Shown: positions 22,676-33,953 of the stretch, piece after piece | Numbering within the stretch: position 1 is the first letter of the stretch | Layout: each line of letters opens with the position of its first letter | From: Stromatinia cepivora | Lineage: Eukaryota; Ascomycota; Leotiomycetes; Helotiales; Sclerotiniaceae | Reading direction: 5' to 3' | NCBI GenBank assembly: GCA_014898415.1 | Contig: RCTD01000008.1 | Coordinates: 1,240,001-1,304,000 of the forward strand | Length of the DNA: 64,000 nucleotides | The notes under the pieces: generated by a model | Seen by the model: the letters and a program-made list of their open reading frames with translations, nothing else | Told to the model about the DNA's origin: nothing | Database searches by the model: none | Translations under genes and position numbers: made by a program

Positions 22676-25513
22676 AGCTAAAGACCTTTCTTGGAAAAAA
22701 TTGGGCACAGGCCGCCAGAGTCGTGTACTCTGTCTGCCCCCCTGGGTGGTTGTTGGTATTGCCACCAAAAAACAGTTGGGAATGCAGAATTACACGGCAT
22801 CGTTCGTTCCTCTCAAGCTGTTCATTAGCTACGCCCATGAAGCAGGCGAGAGGCATCTTCAAACCTTGGCGGCTGATTTACAGCCAAAAGTAGAGTTGCG
22901 GCACTCCATGTATATAACTTTCCAGGCAGAGCAAACTGCTTTGGCTCATCTAGCTAATCTTCGATAAAGAGATATGACAAGATCAATTCAATCTATTTGA
23001 GCAAGTGAATGTTAGACTTTTCCACCCAATCTGTGCGATTTCTGAAGGCGGCGGAAGGAATTTGCTGGCTGGTCGCCCCACTAGCTTTGGCGACGCACTT
23101 AAGGTTCAAGAAAGTAAATATAATCAAACGTTAAGTTCTTTAAAGTCCCAGAGACCAAGGTTGAAAACTCATGGAAGCATAACCACAGCCAAAACACTTG
23201 TCGGAGGCCATCGAAGAGAAAAAAAATCATAACCCTGCTAAGTACACCAACATCTGTGCAGAGAGTATTAGTGGATACCCCCGAACAAAATATATAAGCA
23301 AAAGAATTGAGCATGAGAAAAATGGAAAGTAGTAATAGATTCCATGGTCCTCGAATTTCAATACTAAGAGTAATGGGGAAGTCAGATACTAGTTGTCCAT
23401 CGTCTCAACGTTTCACAACGCATTCAAATTGACTTAGAGGACTTTGACCTCTTGTAGATAGAAACGTTGAAATGATGTTCGCGCCCATCACCAGAAAGGG
23501 TATCAAGCCACGGGCCAGAATTCTCAAAGCTCCAAATGGATAGAAAGATACAACCATATCGGAATCACGGCTACCAAAAGTAGATGTCGCGCCGAAAGTT
23601 TGATCCGATAACGGAACAGCAATATACACGATTGCCCATTCAATTCGATATCTCTTTTACCCCCAATTCTCCACGCAAATACTAATCTTGGAAGATAAAG
23701 ACATTGACACGTGCGGGTCACACTACATGAGCCATATGCGTGATATATTTTATCGTATGTATCGTCCACGGTTATCAGATGTCTAACTGTAACGTAGGAC
23801 AAAATCTTCGATGCCTCGATCGGAATCGACTGCATCGAATACACATATACATATACAATGCTGTTGTGCTTCGATGTCTATAATCGGCGATGATCATCAA
23901 CTGAATGACTTGCAAACCGTCCGGCATATGAAAGCCAAAATTGATGTTGGGGAAAAGTTGAAGAAAATAATGCAAGATGTGTAGTACAGAGAGATGCGGA
24001 CAGGGGGCGGGTCAACCAATACTTAAGTTGGTGGTACATCAAAAGGTTGTATTTTGCCAAGGATCTGTATTGTTTGGCGAATGCGAATTTGAGCGGGGGG
24101 AGAGGGGTTATCTGTGAGTATGGTGTGAAACTTCTGACGATTGTTGTTCTCGCCTGCCTTGATAGCTGTATTGTCATTTAAATTCGATCTGGGAGGATAT
24201 GGTGGATTGATCGGGAGGTCGGGAGATGGATGCTATGCATCAATGAGAACCGTTCCGTCTGCAATACGACGGCCGTCGTTTTCGGTGGCGTGGGATAAGA
24301 TTGATGATAACTTACTTAGGTAGGATTGAGGTAGGGTAGTTGGTAGAGTTGATGATGTAGTCGGTGACTAAGCTAATAGAGGATACAATCCTGATATGCA
24401 GTAAGGAATAGGGGTCAGGTATTTCCAAGAGTTGGTATAGAGTTTGGTGATATTTGGGGGAAGGAGCGGAGATGTGAATGGTGTCTCGCAATGACGAAAG
24501 ATTTATCAGTGGTGGGCTTATTGCTCAATATCACTAGCCAACAACCAATCTCTAAATAATGTCACACCACTTAACCTACCAGCTATACGGCTGTAATCTC
24601 TGTGTTGATCTTACTTGTATTGCTGCTCCGCTAGTTCCAGCTCATGTTTCAACTGAAAGGAGCCCTGTTGGATTTGATCAGTATTAAAAGGGGGAATACC
24701 AATGTCGTTCACTTTGTGGATCAAGAGTGGAGCTCAACGGCGATGGATTTACCATGCATCAGGGGGCGGCCTATCGGTAATTGCCTTCTAGAAGTGTCAA
24801 ACCTGCCGGTTGGGGAGAAATCTCCGAATTTTACTCAGCCAGATGGGGTAGGATCTTGGATCCGTTTACGAGGGAACGTACGTATGCCAAAGAGAAGAAT
24901 ATTTCCAACAAGGAACGCCAAAGATTTCGCTTTCGCGAGACCATGAACTCATTTATTTTTGTGTGGTTAAGCAAGTATTGGACTGTACGATGAAAAGATC
25001 CGGTTCCCCGGATTTACCATTCTGTACTATGAACCGTAAATGGTATCGCGGGTCCCCGCATTGACATGAGATCTTTTACCTAATATGATACTTCCGAGCC
25101 GTGGAAGTTATCAAGGTGAGGCTTTTCGATCGGCGTTGCCATGTGTCCGGCGTGTCGCTACTCACGATATCATTTTTTTGTTAAGTTTTGCTAAGTTATA
25201 AAGTCCTCGCCTCATCCGTGGCCATTACATGGGCCATGGCTGTGTCTTCCTTTGCTTTCCCGGCGTCAGGCTTGAACGTTGTAACCTGAAATATCGTAGT
25301 TACTGTAGCATTAAGGGTTGCAAACGTAATGTTGGTATGAAGATTGATCTGGCGGGTTCTATGACTCCTTTTGCTCACCTCATCCCGTACCCGAGATGAA
25401 CGGAAGGTAAGGCCCGTTCCAGGTTCTAATGGTTGGATGAGACGTTGGTATGAGTTGTCGTAAAAGCTGCAAACAAAAATAAAAACGGTCTTTCCGCTGA
25501 ACATACCACACAA

Positions 25514-25549
25514 CCCCCCCCCCCCCCCCCCCCCCCCCCGACGTCTTGT
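25514..25549. repeat. 36-base poly-C run
   Basis: An uninterrupted run of 36 C, flanked by ACACAA and GACGTC. Long homopolymers of G or C are rare in such AT-rich DNA; exact length may be uncertain for technical reasons. Confidence 0.9.
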
Positions 25550-27833
25550 TTGGAGAATGCAACAAAATATTGAAGATTGGGGGTTGCAAGCAAGCCAAGT
25601 TACTTGGTAAGGCCAGGTCTGGTTTTTACAATTTGATTTTCATTTTCCACCCCTTACGGCACATTCCAGTTCTGTCTCTTCCCCATGTTTTTCTAAATCC
25701 ACATATAAGGCCGAATGCAGTAAGATACCTATCTCAATCGTCTTCCCCAAATATGACAAGTCATATCGTGGGGGTTTTGTGCTATGATAAATCTGGCAGC
25801 AACCGTCGATAGCATCGACATCTAAGACAACACTCGAATAAATCCAAAATCTACATACCTAGATTAGCTGACCCTAAAATTCGTTCTCATCAACACGAAA
25901 TAGAAAGGCGACGAATGAAGAAAATCAATCAATTCATATTTAGATTGCAAACATTATCGATCGTAACATTTGGCTTTTCGTGCAATGTTGCTTTCGCAAC
26001 TTTACAGCTTCTGCCTAACGTACAAGCTGACGCTCTCTTACCATTTGATTCGGTCAACAGTCTGTCTTTCCACACCGCCATTCGAAAAAGATGAGATGAG
26101 AAAACCTCGGGATCGGTAGTGAAAAATAAAATGAACCACTGATATTGTATTCTTATGATAGCTGTCCTTGTACGGTACTGTTATGATTACGCACGTCCGG
26201 GTCTATCTACGGAGATTCAGATTGCACTAAGTATATATTACTACTGATAATACTTGGCGAGATGAAGGGGGTGATGAGACGGAGAGAAATCCAACCCAAC
26301 CTGCAACCATTCGGAACATGACGACTTCATACCAAAACAGAAGAGAAAGAACAACATTCAAATCTCGGGCCGTAGTCTGAAGCCATAACCATCTTTTTTT
26401 CTAAACAGAATATCAAGAGCAGAAGCAAGAAAATACAAGCCAAGACATACATTACTACTCTGGTACCTACGGGTTCGATGATCCGGAAGCGACGTGTGGA
26501 ATTAAAAAACGATTCAAACTCCACTTTCACACTTATCCGTCTTCTTTTTCTCATGGTTTCTTCTCCAATATCCATATACAATATGCATGTCAACCCCACG
26601 AAATTCCATGCCTTCTTACATATGCAAGGATACAAAACCGTTGCAGTAGTAAGGCTGGAAACAGCTCAACAACACAACATAATCCGACATGTTACATACA
26701 ACCAAGAAACTGGGGATTAACTTGTTGGATGAGAATCAATGAGATGCAATCATACAACGCATGCAGTATTTCTAGGGTTTTCCTTGTAGTAGAACGACAG
26801 TTCAACAATATAGGAGTGTCCGGGGCACTCGGGTTCGAGAGGCTATATGCTAATATGGTAGTAATACACCGGAGATTTATGTTTTTTATTTTATTTTTTT
26901 TGCTGGTGCGGTTGCAATCATTTTTGCTTTACTGTTTATACTGCTTTTTCCCTTGAATTTATTGCAAACCCTCGCATCGTATGATGCCTCAGACCGACCA
27001 TTGATCAAAGCCAGCAACGCACGCACAGCAACACGACCGAAATGGTCCATACCCCTGGTTTGGTAAATTCGAACATTCTTGGTTGAGACTGGGGTAAATT
27101 GTGAGGCGGCTTTCCGAAGGGATGAGTGTCTTGAATTTTCCTTCCTTTTCGGCTTTGCCTTTGGTTTTCTTTGTCAACATTTTTTTTCTATCTGTGCTAT
27201 GTTTGATAAGGGGAGTTATACCGGATATGATATGATTAATTTATCAAGGTTTCGTATGGTAGAAGTGAATGCAAGATAAATTCATTCGTTTGCCCCCCGA
27301 GTTGATTATATTCTTGTTTGATTTTTCATTTCCAAGATTATTCCTCTTCAATGTTCGTTGGTTATTTGACTCTCCTATCTCACTCAGCCTCATAATAATT
27401 AAACTATTCTTGCCTCATATCTGCGATTGCGCCTGAGCAAAGCATCTCTGTTCGTTGGAAAAGCATCAAGTGTATCACCAATACGCACAATCAATTCATC
27501 CTTCCAGAAGGATCGTCAGCGCTTATCAACCTTCTTTCGTTACCCCATACAGAACCAACGTTTTCTGGTGTGTAGTAGCTGATTTCTCCCATATTTCCAA
27601 TCAACCCCAAATTGACCCCAAACTTGTCAGCCCACGTACATTCTGGGGTAGTACCAGAAAAAAAAATACATAAAGGTCCAAGGTCTCTCAGTCTTCTCGC
27701 CCATATTTAAGCCAGACCTTCACTCCAACCTTTTCCACCATCCCACACAAGCGTCGTCTCCATCAGACCTCATCATACACCAATACTTCTTTAATCAAAG
27801 CTTAATACTAGTCTACTCCACACAATACTCAAC

Positions 27834-28079
27834 ATGCCTTCTCAATCATCAACCACCACAATGGCCGTACCAGTTCCTCGTCGCCGTCTCTCTCCAATTC
27901 TTACCTCTTCCACCTTTGGCGAAGACGTCAGTTTTCATCTTGACACTTTCAAGGCCAACGACGCCAAGAACAAAACTCCATACACCTTCCGCGAGAATGA
28001 GTACGCTCCACCCGCTCCTCCGCCACCAAGTCCAATCAACTTTCCTGCCGAAAGTTGGAGCACCGCTTGTCGAAGATAG
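27834..28079 (+). CDS. small hypothetical protein (81 aa)
   Basis: Intronless 81-aa frame. Codon use is C-ending and orderly (GCC, GTC, CTC, AAC, AAG), unlike surrounding AT-rich DNA, and the start sits in a good context (CTCAACATGCC). A TATA-like CATATTTAAG lies about 130 bases upstream and a pyrimidine/CA-rich leader lies between. The protein has a Ser/Thr-rich N-terminus, a basic VPRRRLSPIL segment, a central part with FGEDVSFHLDTF, then a proline run (PPAPPPPSP). No signal peptide or membrane segment is visible. I do not recognise the family. It could be a short intrinsically disordered protein, or the first exon of a longer gene, although the stop follows naturally and no obvious donor was seen. 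Confidence 0.5.
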   Translation: MPSQSSTTTMAVPVPRRRLSPILTSSTFGEDVSFHLDTFKANDAKNKTPYTFRENEYAPPAPPPPSPINFPAESWSTACRR

Positions 28080-29472
28080 ATTCTTCTGTCTTCACTACCA
28101 CAAATACTTGGGAGAGTTGCATGAGACGAGTGTACGTTAGCGCGCATGTAATCAAGTGAGGGTGAGGATACCTATATTCGATGTATCTTCTTCGACCCTC
28201 ATGATTACCCACGGCATTTCGATTTTGTTGCGTTTTGAATTTCGGCTTTGGTTTCATCATACATCAAGCAACAGTTTCTTGGCTTGTTCACAACAGGAAG
28301 CATATGGCATATGGCAGACAGTAGCTCGTTCATCGAATCGACATAATTCAATCTTCGCACGACATTCCGCACTTCATCTCCATCTTAGCAAGAACAACAG
28401 CTACAGAACCCTGGTCAGGACATCGCTCACGCGTACATTGGGATTTTCATTAGGAGTTATAAAAATGGAGGCTATTATAATGGTTTATTCAATTCATTCC
28501 TTGGATACTTTGGCAGAATATGACCTTTTAGTTATTGAGCTTTGCTTCTTTGGGTCTGCTTTCACGCTGCTGGCATGAGCGTTTATACATTTGGAGGAGT
28601 AAAGGAATGGAATGGAATGGAATTTGGATGTTTGGATGGGTAAGGGCATTGTACATTATAGAGGTCTCTTTGAGGTAGGCTATGAATGAAAGCTTTGATT
28701 TTTTTTCCCTCGGAAATGAGGTACCTTTTTTACACTCGAATTTTGCTGTGAGTAAATGGTGTATTTTGATGAGAGGCTCTATTTAGTTCCAATTCTTCCA
28801 ATTCTTTACGCATCAAATAGTACATGATATTCCTCACCTACCATTCTTAGTTTAATAATCCATCTACCCCATTCCATCCTCAAATCCTTCCCCTCAACAA
28901 ACTACCCCGAGTCTCACCCCCACAACTCACCATGTGCAAATCCTGGGAAGCAAGGAATACGAACATGCATGCGAAAGATTCCAAACACAAAATCTAGATT
29001 CCATAATCTCATTACGATATATTTTCTGATAGTGGCTTGATAATGGCTTGATTTTAATAATAAGTAAATATGTACGCTAGCAGCATGAACCGAGAGAAGT
29101 TGCATGCATACCGAACCGATTCGGCTCGGGAGGGGGTTGAGGGGGAATTCAGACGCTTGCTTTTGGGAGGGGAAATTTAGGAAATTGTGTTCATCTATTA
29201 TTTAGGGACAGCAGAGTTATTGCCTTTTCTATTATTTGATTATTCTATTACCCGTAAAGGTATCTAGATATTCATGATATCCCCATATTGCGCCTTAACC
29301 ATAATGGGCAAGTCCAACCTTAAACTCCTAATGCAGAAAGTGGGGGAGATAGTGACATACACGTGATGGTGGGGCATTGGAAGGACAAGCCAGCAAGCTC
29401 ATCTCTCCTCAATTTCGAGAGCACTCTCTAACAACATCCTGTATGCCATCGAGCCGGACTCAGATATCCATC
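28080..29472. other. intergenic DNA
   Basis: No gene supported. Contains a short GGAAT repeat (about 28603-28625) and AT-rich sequence. A 140-codon frame starting at 28156 lies in the probable 3' untranslated region of the small gene and lacks coding character. Confidence 0.45.
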
Positions 29473-30987
29473 ATGACGGCCACAGATCAAAACCCAGGCC
29501 AAGCAGGGCTTCCAACCTCCAATTCCACAAAATCTTTCTGGCATAGTGAACCTTCGAAGGTCTTGTTAGGTCACAGGACTACCGAGAAATTTCCTTCGAG
29601 TGCAGATGTGATTATTGTTGGGAGTGGAATCGCGGGGACTTCGGCGGCCCATTGGTTGAGAAAACATGGGAAGGGGAAGGATCTTAACGTTGTGATGTTG
29701 GAGGCGAGAGAAGCTTGTTGGGGAGCGACGGGTAGAGTGAGTTAGGCTTTATCACGAGTCTGCACATTTGGCCGTTTAACAGCTGACACACCTCCATAAA
29801 TTCAGAATGGAGGGCATTGCCAACCCCTTGTCTACGCTTCACCACCCGAAGTCGGGGCTTTTGAAGTGAGGAACTATGAAGACATTAAGTCTTTCGTGGT
29901 GGAGAATGATATTCAATGTGACTGGAGATCATTATCCAGTTGTCACTCTTACATGTCGGAAGATCAGTTTGAACAAGCTGCCAAAGTTGCAGAAGCGCTG
30001 AAGGTTCTGGATCCAAAGTTGGGCGATCTAGTTACCGTTATCACCAAAAATTCCACAAACCCATCCTTATCCGGCCTCCGAATTCCTACAGCGGCTGGCG
30101 CAATCATAACCTCCAAAGCTGCTTCTCTCTGGCCGTATAAATTGGTCTCCTGGATTCTCGAAGATTTGATCTCCAAGAATAATTCCTCAAGTTCCCCAAA
30201 ATTCAACCTCCAAACTTCAACACCCGTAACCAGCCTTCAAAAGTCATCTTCAGCATGGATCATCCACACTTCTCGTGGCCAACTTTCAGCTCCCAAAGTC
30301 CTCCTTACAACAAACGCCTATACATCTCATCTTCTTCCCTCATTCGCAGACCTTATCGTTCCCGTCCGCGGAGAAATGTCGTCCCTTCTTCCTCCATCCT
30401 CTATGTCACCATTCACAGAATCCTCAGATAAACCCCTCGAGTACTCCTACAGTATCATGGGCCACGCAGGTCAAAACACAAATCGAGATGATTATCTCGT
30501 CCAAAGACCTTTTTCCACAACCCCATCACAAAAAGAGTCCGGAGGCGAACTAATGTTCGGCGGTGGTCGCCAACATGCCCTCCAAGCTGGCATGGGCGTC
30601 TTCGACGACTCATCAATTGATCCTCCCGCAGCAGACTATCTCCGCCGCGAACTACCCCGTGCTTTAAATCTCCACAATAATCAAGAGGAACTAAAGGCTA
30701 CTTATGAATGGAGCGGAATTATGGGATTTAGTAGAGATAATTGGCCTTGGGTAGGGAATGTCAGTGAGAAATTGGGAGGTGGAGATGGATTATATGTTTG
30801 TGCTGGGTTTACGGGACATGGTATGCCGACGGCGAGGTTGAGTGCGAAGGCAGTGGTGGGGTTGATGATGGGAGAGGAGGTCGAGAGTGTTGATTTACCG
30901 GGCAGGTATGTTTTGAGTGAGGGAAGGGTGGTGAAGGCGAGGATGTTGGATGTGGTTAAGGTTGCGGATGAGAAGGGCCATTTCTGA
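29473..30987 (+). CDS. FAD-dependent oxidoreductase (DAO family)
   Basis: Two exons (29473-29736, 29806-30987; 69-bp intron, GTGAGT donor) give 481 aa. It belongs to the FAD-dependent amine/amino-acid oxidase (DAO) superfamily, which uses a flavin to oxidise C-N bonds; the substrate cannot be told from sequence. The N-terminal Rossmann motif is VIIVGSGIAGTSAA (GxGxxG at residues 50-55), followed by a strand ending in Glu (VVMLEAREA). The junction restores the conserved block WGATGRNGGHCQP, which strongly supports the intron. Near the C-terminus are GIMGFSRDNWPWVG and GLYVCAGFTGHGMP, the usual FAD-binding end of this family. The chosen ATG has A at -3; an upstream in-frame ATG at 29443 would add 10 residues. 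No signal peptide is seen, so it is probably intracellular. Confidence 0.88.
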
Positions 30988-31584
30988 TGGGCGATTGACC
31001 TTTTAGTTGGTGGGTGGGGTATGAATGGTCTGGTGGTACAATTCTGAACAGTAGTGTCTCATCATTATCATTTACATGATCTCACATATACATCCCCCAA
31101 TGTCCTCTTCATTTCGTCTTCCTTAAAGCATACTGCCATTTTCACTCGCCCATACAATTGCCAGATGGGATTACCTTGCAAGTTGCAACTACAACTTGAC
31201 CGACCGCCTGGAAGTTTAAGGTCATGACAAAGGCCGGATTTAATTCCTCCATAAAGCATGTTCATGAATATTGCTAAAATACCGGCATGTTAACTGCTCA
31301 TGCTCAGAGTGAGCCAGGTATATATACACAGAGTAGTAACAAAACCAACTATGCCATCGCCGCACCTCACATTTATTGTTACCTCATCTCACCTCGTCCA
31401 CATCTCAACTAGCAATTTCAAAAGAATGCATGCGCAATCCAAATCACTATAGTATTTCACATTCGCATTCTCTTATATCTTTGTGATCGTTGAAGAACTT
31501 TGAAGCTAAATCCGGTATGGATTTGGTGTCGACGAGACCTCAAAATGTTTCAAATACTAGAGTTCGGGAGCCCAACTTCCTGGC
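30988..31584. other. intergenic DNA
   Basis: Short, AT-rich spacer between the 3' ends of two convergent genes. A TATATATACA stretch lies near 31320. No gene supported. Confidence 0.45.
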
Positions 31585-31899
31585 TCAAGTTTCGGAGTTG
31601 AAAAATTCATCTTCGATGGACTCTTTCTTGATGAAAACTGGTTCCATGACTTCACTTTTGATGAAATCTTGCTCAGTAGTGTCCTCTTGCTTAATAATGT
31701 CGTTTTTGATGAACTGCTGCTTAGTATTCTCCTCCTCGATGGCTTCCTGCTTAATGGGTTCCTCCTTGACACCATCCACCTTAGTATTCTCCTTCACCAT
31801 CTCAAAACCCATATCCCTCTTCACCCTCTCCAACTCCATACCCACCCAAACATTATATTCCGAATATGCCCCTCTATCCTCTAACCGCTTCTCAACCAT
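31585..31899 (-). other. out-of-frame Lys/Glu-rich open frame following the family gene
   Basis: The minus strand directly after the stop of the gene at 31881-33508 stays open in another frame for 104 codons. It begins MVEKRLEDRG, contains an ordered hydrophobic/charged stretch (YNVWVGMELERVKRDMGF), then a Lys/Glu-rich tail with repeated hydrophobic-Lys-x-Glu tetrapeptides (VKEE, IKQE twice, IKSE, IKKE). It overlaps the upstream exon's end by about 18 bases. It is probably the natural C-terminus of that protein, separated by a frameshift or an unrecognised intron. Tetrapeptides of this form match the SUMO-attachment consensus, which is common by chance in such composition. Confidence 0.5.
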
Positions 31900-33508
31900 C
31901 CCTCATATCCTTTCCCCACCTTCCACCCCCAATCCTCCAAAGAAATCTCCAATCCATGAAAATATTGACTCTCCCGAGCACTACCTCCTCTCCCCTCCAA
32001 ACTCTGCAAACACGACTCCATAATCCCTCTCTGAAATCTCACAATTAATCTCCCCAAGCTAGGTGCACCTATATCGCGCAAACAATCTCTCGTTTCTCGA
32101 TATATCACATTATGTGTCCGGTTATAAATAAATCGCGTACGCATTTCTGCGGGCTCGTGGGCGGATTCTCGTTGTTGTGGTATCCAGATTCTGTAGCCGA
32201 TGGTGTTGATGCGTAATTTCCATGATCCGCAGGCGTAGAGCTGCGATCCGTCTGGGTTGAGGTAGTAGTAATGGTCGTCTTTTGGAGTGGTTAGTTGTGG
32301 GAGCTAGGGAATTGTGAGGAGGAAAGGAGGAAACGAACTGCTGAAACTGTAGAATTTTGCACCGTTTTTCTGGTGAGATTGTGTTAGTTTTTGAGGATTA
32401 TTGGGATTATTGGGGATAATGAAGGCGTTACTTTTGTGGTGAGCTCATTAGGGGGTATGTCCATGAAATAGGCTAGGGACATTGTGATATCATAGATGGC
32501 GGTGGGATGGTGGTTGGAATAGGGGATGAAAGGTTGGTATTTAAATTGCCAAACTTCAATTTGGTGGATTGTGAAGCCAATACCTCTTTGAGGATTTGTT
32601 GTTACGTGGATAGAATCTTGATCTATCAATCATTTGTGTATTGAATTTTGCCATAGTGAATATGGTAGTTCTTTGAGCGGGTAAAAATGAATTCAGTTGA
32701 AAGTATGAATATAGACAACACCAATCTTGGGGAACCATCTTATGTGGGGCACTGTGGACAGGCTTTTAATTGGTTGGGTGATCGATTCTATTCTGTAACA
32801 AATTTGGGTTTGTAAAATTGTATTGATACCTATATGTTGTAGTTTTTGATGTTTTTCGATAGAGTCCTCTAGAAGGGTTTAGTGTTATCATATGATTGTG
32901 TGATCCTGTGGATAGGAGCTTAGAGATTCTATATAAAAATTGGGTTGGAATGTTAAAGTATCGAGTTGTTACTTTGAGCACTGCCCAAACTTGTTCAACA
33001 AAAGTCCTAACAGCTTAAGATGCAATAACGACCGCTCAGAAATCTCACCATTTCTGGTGTCAAGAAACATCATCGTCCCGCCATTTCCACATTCATTGAT
33101 ACAAAGCTCCCAAGGTCTCATATAATGTCCATCCTCATCATCAAACCCTCCATCAGGAGAGCAATACCCGGGATCTCGACTCTGCCTTAACACTTCCGGA
33201 TTCCTCATATCGGCAAAACTTCCACCGAGAATAAACTCATCTTCATTGCTATAGCCTTCGACATATAGGAGTGCTTGAAGAAGTTCAATGACTTCCGGTT
33301 CGAGATTGTAACTCTTGGCGAGATCCACGTCGATCGGAGGATCGTGGGGTGCATATTTGATGTAGGATGAGGGGAAGTAACGCATTTTGGCGAGTAATTC
33401 ATAATATTGTGTTATTAGCGTTACTATCTCCTGCTGATCATAGACTCCAGTTTTTTCGGGTTCACCATGCAAGGTGGTTCCGGGCAGTGTTTGCATTTGA
33501 TAAGACAT
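31881..33508 (-). CDS. protein of unknown function, family with a second (decayed) copy in this window
   Basis: Three exons on the minus strand (33508-33049, 32622-32432, 32303-31881) give 357 aa with frame kept at both junctions. Exon 1 (153 codons) is clearly coding: it starts MSYQMQTLPG and holds YYELLAKMRYFP, PEVIELLQALLYVEGYS and GGTMMFLDTRN. Exon 3 holds YYYLNPDGSQLYACGSW, then GYRIWIP. The first intron would be 426 bp, unusually long here, and the second 128 bp, so the middle exon is tentative. No known domain, signal peptide or membrane helix is recognised; the protein looks soluble and acidic in its N-terminal half. A relic of the same family lies at 22150-22675. The frame ends just where another open frame continues (31585-31899), suggesting a truncated tail. 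Confidence 0.6.
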
Positions 33509-33953
33509 GATACACGGAGGAAACACTGGGAATCGCGATTTACAGAAGAAAATGAAAAGAAATGAAAAAGAATGATTAATAATAAGTGAGATAAAATATA
33601 CGACGGTATACAAACTTAATATTCATATGTTCATACCTATACCTTATACCTATAAGTTAGATTCAGTATAAACACTACCTCGCTACCTAGACTAGTGCTG
33701 AGAGCTTCTCCTTTTCGGGGTGGTTGCCTACCACAAAAATTGTAAGATGTCACGTGTGCAGAGAGAAACCTAGCATTAATCACATGACATTTCTCAGATT
33801 CTGCCAAACACACCGCCTTGATCTTCTCGAATTTTATAACTAGGGAAAAAAAACTCCAATACCTACCTGCGTTTATTCAAGCACAACCTCTTGATGCTCT
33901 CACCTACTGTCACAAAGTAAGGCTCTGAAGCCATTACTTTACTTGATTATTAA
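33509..33953. other. divergent promoter region
   Basis: About 445 bases between two divergently transcribed genes (the unknown-function gene on the minus strand and the RNA helicase on the plus strand), so it should hold both promoters. AT-rich; no specific site could be assigned. Confidence 0.5.

Larger units (their letters stand above)
15456..27833. other. 12-kb gene-free, AT-rich region
   Basis: No intact gene was found. The region holds the 3' flank of MPE1, simple repeats, a MITE (17764-18398), a decayed family copy (22150-22675, minus) and a C36 run. A word containing GAGCGGGGTA recurs near 20448 and 21069, each time following ATTGCTTTTTATGCTA-like sequence 50-90 bases upstream, which suggests old dispersed repeats. 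A 70-codon frame at 24781-24993 looks protein-like but is not recognised. Otherwise I see only short chance frames. Confidence 0.5.

Noticed and set aside
24781..24993. 70-codon protein-like frame in gene-free DNA
   Set aside because: It reads plausibly (GWGEISEFYSARWGRILD) but has no flanking exons and no family I recognise; left as a comment only.
28156..28578. 140-codon plus-strand frame after the small gene
   Set aside because: Its first codons overlap the likely 3' untranslated region, with no recognisable domain and AT-driven composition.
29377..29472. upstream extension of the FAD oxidoreductase frame
   Set aside because: The frame begins at TTG, not ATG; eukaryotic initiation there is unlikely. 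The ATG at 29473 has better context.
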